Positions 7,083 to 9,332 of a stretch of DNA of 9,332 bases are shown here, piece after piece. The stretch comes from a bacterium Ga0077546. Lineage in GTDB: Bacteria > Cyanobacteriota > Vampirovibrionia > Obscuribacterales > Obscuribacteraceae. The position numbers and the translations under genes are program-made. Numbering within the stretch: the first letter of the stretch is position 1; each line of letters begins with the position of its first letter. The notes beneath the pieces were generated by a model. That model ran no database searches. It was given only the letters and a program-made list of their open reading frames with translations, and had not been told where the DNA came from. Location of the stretch: positions 1 through 9,332 of the forward strand of contig LNEX01000446.1 of NCBI GenBank assembly GCA_001464165.1, given 5' to 3'.

Positions 7083-7129
7083 GAACTTCAAAACAGGCGA
7101 ACTTCAAAACAGGCGAACTTTAAAACAGG
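7082..7129. repeat. Three tandem copies of a 16-bp repeat
   Basis: The unit CGAACTTCAAAACAGG (plus strand) occurs three times without spacers at 7082-7097, 7098-7113 and 7114-7129. The first two are identical and the third has one C-to-T change. On the strand of the small secreted gene the unit reads CCTGTTTTGAAGTTCG and ends at its Shine-Dalgarno. The array could be binding sites for a regulator, or a slippage-prone minisatellite that changes leader length. Confidence 0.9.
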
Positions 7130-7173
7130 TTTACAAGTCGTTATTGCACTTGTTTCTTTTACTTATTGGACCA

Positions 7174-7190
7174 CAGCTTTAGGAAAGCTG
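7174..7190. repeat. Perfect inverted repeat, 7-bp arms with 3-base loop
   Basis: CAGCTTT-AGG-AAAGCTG. It is followed by an A-run on the plus strand, so in neither direction does a T-run follow as a terminator would need. It lies upstream of the tandem repeats relative to the small secreted gene; an operator or leader hairpin is possible. Confidence 0.4.
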
Positions 7191-7311
7191 CTCAAAAAAT
7201 TAGATTTTGTAATTCCAGCCAGTAACCTTCATCCTTCAATATGATGTACCCAGATTGCAGGCTTATTCGGATATTTACCCCTATGATAGAAGATACCCAC
7301 ACTTTCGGACC

Positions 7312-7317
7312 TTGACA
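7312..7317 (+). promoter_or_regulatory. Possible -35 element for the CPBP gene
   Basis: Exact TTGACA about 100 bp before the start codon in the right direction. A TATACT follows almost at once (7319-7324), which is too close to pair with it, and the sequence 17-18 bases downstream is a poor -10 match. This is therefore only a candidate. Confidence 0.25.
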
Positions 7318-7405
7318 ATATACTATCATGTCTTGGAAATATGAGAAGAGGTTAAAAGTGGTAAGTAGCGGTTAATAAAGTGCAGCCAGATTATTTGACT
7401 TTCAA

Positions 7406-7410
7406 GAGGG
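7406..7410 (+). promoter_or_regulatory. Ribosome binding site that decides the CPBP gene start
   Basis: GAGGG ends 7 nt before the TTG at 7418, ideal spacing. For the in-frame GTG at 7412 the spacing would be 1 nt, which is too short. This favours the TTG start. Confidence 0.55.
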
Positions 7411-7417
7411 TGTGGAG

Positions 7418-8470
7418 TTGTCTGACGTAATCACAATCTTCATGTGTTCAATTCTCGGTCTAATGGCTCATGGGGCCAGAAACAGGAAGTGGCTAGAATG
7501 GCTACTGCGCATCTTCATTGGTTGTTTCTTCTTCTCTGCTGGCTTGGCATATATCGGCGGCAGCTTCACCGGCTCTGCCCCGTGGGGCTACCAGGTCAGT
7601 GGCGCCATGGGCGTAGCTTGTTTGCTTCTGCTATTTTTGCCAGCTAGAAAGGTCTTGTCACGTCTTCTCACTCTATTAGATGGCATCGTCTCACTGCGTT
7701 TCATTACTGGCCCGCTACGGCGCAAAATGACAATGATGGCGGCCATGGTCAATGTTCAAGTTTTCCAGCCTCAGTCTGTTCCTCATATGGTCGGGGCTTT
7801 TTGTTACATCGCCACGTTTGGCTTGTACATGGCTAATACCAATCTATCCAGCGGTTTTCAGTTTCCTCAAATACCAATTCCGATGGTTCCAGTGCCTCAA
7901 GACCAACTCTTTTGGTACAACTTTGTCGGCCTGGTAGTTGTCTCTATCTGCGGCACAGGCATATTGATTACCCGTAAATGGAAGGAAATGTTCGCCCGTA
8001 TGGCCTGGGTGAAGCCTACTGGTGTGCAGGTTGGCATTGGGCTCAGTTTAGTGGTTTTTAGTTTTGTCTATGACTTAGTCTGGGCTTTATATACACACCA
8101 ATCTGGTGATATGGCTACCAAAATCTCGGCTTATAACGCTAATACTTTCTCTACCGGGTCTGCTGTTGGCGGCGCCGCCGGCTTTGGTGCTTCGGTGTTT
8201 CTGGCAATGGCCACTGCTATTTGTGCTGGAATCGGCGAAGAAACCCTTATCAGAGGGGCGCTACAGCCTGTAATTGGTATTTTGCCCGCAGCATTTCTGC
8301 ATGGCATCCTTCATGCTCAATTTGCTAATGCGCCAATGCTTATTTTGCAGGTCTCACTTTGGTCTTGCTGCATGGGCATCGTCAAGCGCTTCACTAATAC
8401 GACCACCACAATAATTGGCCACGCCGGGTTTAACTTCGTTACGACCTTCTTGTTTGCTTTTAATCCCTAA
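7418..8470 (+). CDS. CPBP-family (Abi/CAAX-protease-like) intramembrane protease
   Basis: A 350-residue polytopic membrane protein. The C-terminal third is a CPBP domain (CAAX processing and bacteriocin-processing family; intramembrane glutamate-dependent proteases in characterised members). Numbering from TTG 7418, the three signatures are present: motif 1 GEETLIRG with Glu274, Glu275 and Arg279; motif 2 FLHGILHAQF with His299; motif 3 GHAGFN with His335 and Asn339. All catalytic-type residues are therefore kept. The first ~200 residues hold further membrane segments (about 5-18, 30-48, 60-75, 125-140, 168-185) that I do not assign to a family, and a Pro-rich loop FPQIPIPMVPVPQ near 149-161. 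The start is TTG by ribosome-binding-site spacing; GTG 7412 would add two residues, and an in-frame ATG at 7442 lacks a good site. Family members process peptides or act as immunity-type proteins; the substrate here is unknown. The nearby small secreted protein is a possible but unproven one. The stop touches that of the next, convergent gene. Confidence 0.85.
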   Translation: MSDVITIFMCSILGLMAHGARNRKWLEWLLRIFIGCFFFSAGLAYIGGSFTGSAPWGYQVSGAMGVACLLLLFLPARKVLSRLLTLLDGIVSLRFITGPLRRKMTMMAAMVNVQVFQPQSVPHMVGAFCYIATFGLYMANTNLSSGFQFPQIPIPMVPVPQDQLFWYNFVGLVVVSICGTGILITRKWKEMFARMAWVKPTGVQVGIGLSLVVFSFVYDLVWALYTHQSGDMATKISAYNANTFSTGSAVGGAAGFGASVFLAMATAICAGIGEETLIRGALQPVIGILPAAFLHGILHAQFANAPMLILQVSLWSCCMGIVKRFTNTTTTIIGHAGFNFVTTFLFAFNP

Positions 8471-9067
8471 CTAAATAGATTGGGGCTTCATGTCTGCTAC
8501 CCAGGCATCAAGAGCCATAATCGACTCGGTGAGAGAGAATTTGAGCAAATCTTCTCGCCGCTCTCGGCAATTGAGAATATAGTCTCCCAGCGCTAGCGCT
8601 GCTTCAGCTTTAGTTGCCCCCAGGCCAAGCCTATGGCAAACAATCATAGAAAGGGTCTGGGCTACGGCAATAGGGCCGTTGTCCATGGGATAGGTCTCAA
8701 AAATGGCAGTAACTGTAGGTTCTCGACAAAGCTCGTCGGCTACCTGAAAAGCAGTATATAAGTAGCTCTGGAACCACTCAGGAACCTTAGGGCCGCATTC
8801 TTCGCAAATCATGAGCCAGAGCCCGAGAGTAAGAATTTCTTTGGTGGTGCGGGTGTAGTCAGCATCGATCACCGCAAATGGCTCGTTCACCGAATCGGCT
8901 TTGGCCCCATCTAGGCAGTAGCGCACGTAGGAAGCCAAAATATTTGAAGACAGGGCAGCCATAGAGGTAGAAAGAAAAACGGCCCTTTCCCAACCATCGC
9001 GTTCGTCGCTCGGTTGATAAGGTTCTAGTTCAGTCAAAAGATTAGATTGCGAATTTTGGTCTTCCAT
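8471..9067 (-). CDS. Hypothetical soluble protein, 198 residues
   Basis: I do not recognise this family. The protein has no signal peptide and no obvious membrane segment, so it should be cytoplasmic and mostly helical. The first 25 residues are polar and probably disordered. Visible items are a CEEC pair at residues 88-91, four other Cys (51, 114, 144, 167), a GLGATKAEAALALGDYIL helix near 148-165 and an acidic N-terminus. The ATG at 9067 is the only reasonable start because a TAA precedes it in frame; its GGAG lies only 2 nt upstream, unusually close. Its TAG directly abuts the TAA of the convergent CPBP gene with no terminator between them, so the 3' ends of the two mRNAs probably overlap. 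It could belong with either neighbour or with neither. Confidence 0.7.
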   Translation of the reverse strand: MEDQNSQSNLLTELEPYQPSDERDGWERAVFLSTSMAALSSNILASYVRYCLDGAKADSVNEPFAVIDADYTRTTKEILTLGLWLMICEECGPKVPEWFQSYLYTAFQVADELCREPTVTAIFETYPMDNGPIAVAQTLSMIVCHRLGLGATKAEAALALGDYILNCRERREDLLKFSLTESIMALDAWVADMKPQSI

Positions 9068-9264
9068 CTCTCCATTTTAATAAATTTCAGCGCTTAACTA
9101 CGTATTTTTCCCAATGACGCAAAGCCCATGGCCTGTCAAACTAGTGTTGTCAACGTATGAAAGTCTCCGCTAGGGCGGTTCTAAACCCCTAAATGCTGGG
9201 AATAAATAAGTTGATACCCCCCCGCGAACATATTAAGTCCATCCTTTATCAGTTACTGAGATTC

Positions 9265-9270
9265 TGAGGA
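9265..9270 (+). promoter_or_regulatory. Ribosome binding site of the right-edge gene
   Basis: TGAGGA, 8 nt before the ATG at 9279. This normal spacing is the main support for calling the partial gene. Confidence 0.7.
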
Positions 9271-9278
9271 TCATTCAA

Positions 9279-9332
9279 ATGGCCCAAAAAGGCGATGATA
9301 CATTCAACAAAGATGTTGAAAAGGCAGTAAAA
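9279..9332 (+). CDS. Start of an unidentified gene (first 18 codons)
   Basis: MAQKGDDTFNKDVEKAVK is all that is visible before the window ends. It is charged and probably helical, with no signal peptide, so a cytoplasmic protein is likely. The pattern of a short polar start followed by a helix of Lys/Ala/Val resembles the N-terminus of RecA among others, but 18 residues cannot support a name. The good ribosome binding site and the roughly 210-bp upstream region make the start credible. Confidence 0.6.
   Translation, partial: MAQKGDDTFNKDVEKAVK

Larger units (their letters stand above)
7064..7417. other. Intergenic region between divergent genes, about 350 bp
   Basis: No convincing gene on either strand. 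It holds the leader of the small secreted protein, three tandem 16-bp repeats (7082-7129), a perfect 7-bp-stem hairpin (7174-7190), a TTGACA at 7312-7317 facing the CPBP gene and that gene's ribosome binding site. Promoters for both genes must be here or in the repeats, but I cannot fix a matched -35/-10 pair. Confidence 0.6.

Noticed and set aside
6888..7244. Plus-strand 118-codon frame over the small secreted gene
   Set aside because: It translates the complement of the small gene and then reads straight through the tandem repeats. The minus-strand frame has the signal peptide and the GGAGGA site.
8588..8601. Perfect 14-bp palindrome CAGCGCTAGCGCTG
   Set aside because: It falls inside the 198-residue protein where the codons spell Ala-Leu-Ala-Leu; the repeated codons explain the symmetry.
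9225..9238. CGAACATAT resembling half of a Gram-positive-type LexA box upstream of the right-edge gene
   Set aside because: The second half should read GTTCG but reads TAAGT, so there is no dyad and no support for SOS control or for naming the gene recA.
1..9332. tRNA, rRNA, CRISPR, transposon or phage signatures
   Set aside because: I looked on both strands and saw no tRNA-like cloverleaf, CRISPR-type spaced repeats, transposase motifs or integrase motifs. The 16-bp array has no spacers, so it is not CRISPR.

Overview
The window looks like chromosomal DNA of moderate GC content from a diderm (Gram-negative-type) bacterium. The evidence is a TolC-type outer-membrane protein directly beside an RND inner-membrane pump, plus several Sec-type signal peptides. 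I cannot name the organism. The accessory gene style (signal-peptide TPR protein, CPBP-family membrane protein, tiny secreted protein) fits environmental lineages such as cyanobacteria-related non-photosynthetic groups or Acidobacteria-like bacteria, but this is only an impression.

Region 1 (1-5680, all minus strand) is one compact transcription unit, read from right to left. It holds an OmpR/PhoB-type response regulator, a membrane sensor histidine kinase (2 nt gap), a TolC-family outer-membrane channel (about 70 nt gap, containing a perfect 7+1+7 inverted repeat) and an RND efflux permease whose ATG follows the TolC stop codon directly. The RND gene runs off the left edge after 717 codons. 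A periplasmic adaptor (HlyD/MFP) is not in the window and may lie further left. The simplest reading is a self-contained, signal-responsive efflux operon: the kinase senses an envelope or drug/metal signal, the regulator controls the operon, and the pump and channel carry out export.

Region 2 (5681-7417) starts with a divergent intergenic region holding an imperfect 30-bp dyad. A plus-strand exported TPR-repeat protein follows, then a terminator-like hairpin. Next is a minus-strand gene for a 74-residue secreted protein of unknown function. Immediately upstream of its ribosome binding site are three tandem copies of a 16-bp repeat. The 5' regions of this gene and the next one face each other across about 350 bp without a gene.

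Region 3 (7418-9332) has a CPBP-family (Abi/CAAX-protease-like) polytopic membrane protein on the plus strand. It is followed with no spacer by the convergent stop codon of an unrecognised 198-residue soluble protein on the minus strand. After an intergenic region with a run of seven C, the first 18 codons of a plus-strand gene with a good ribosome binding site reach the right edge.

I found no tRNA, rRNA, CRISPR array, transposase or phage gene. Most of the window is explained by known families. The least explained parts are the small secreted protein with its tandem-repeat leader, the 198-residue protein, and the probable operators in the efflux operon.
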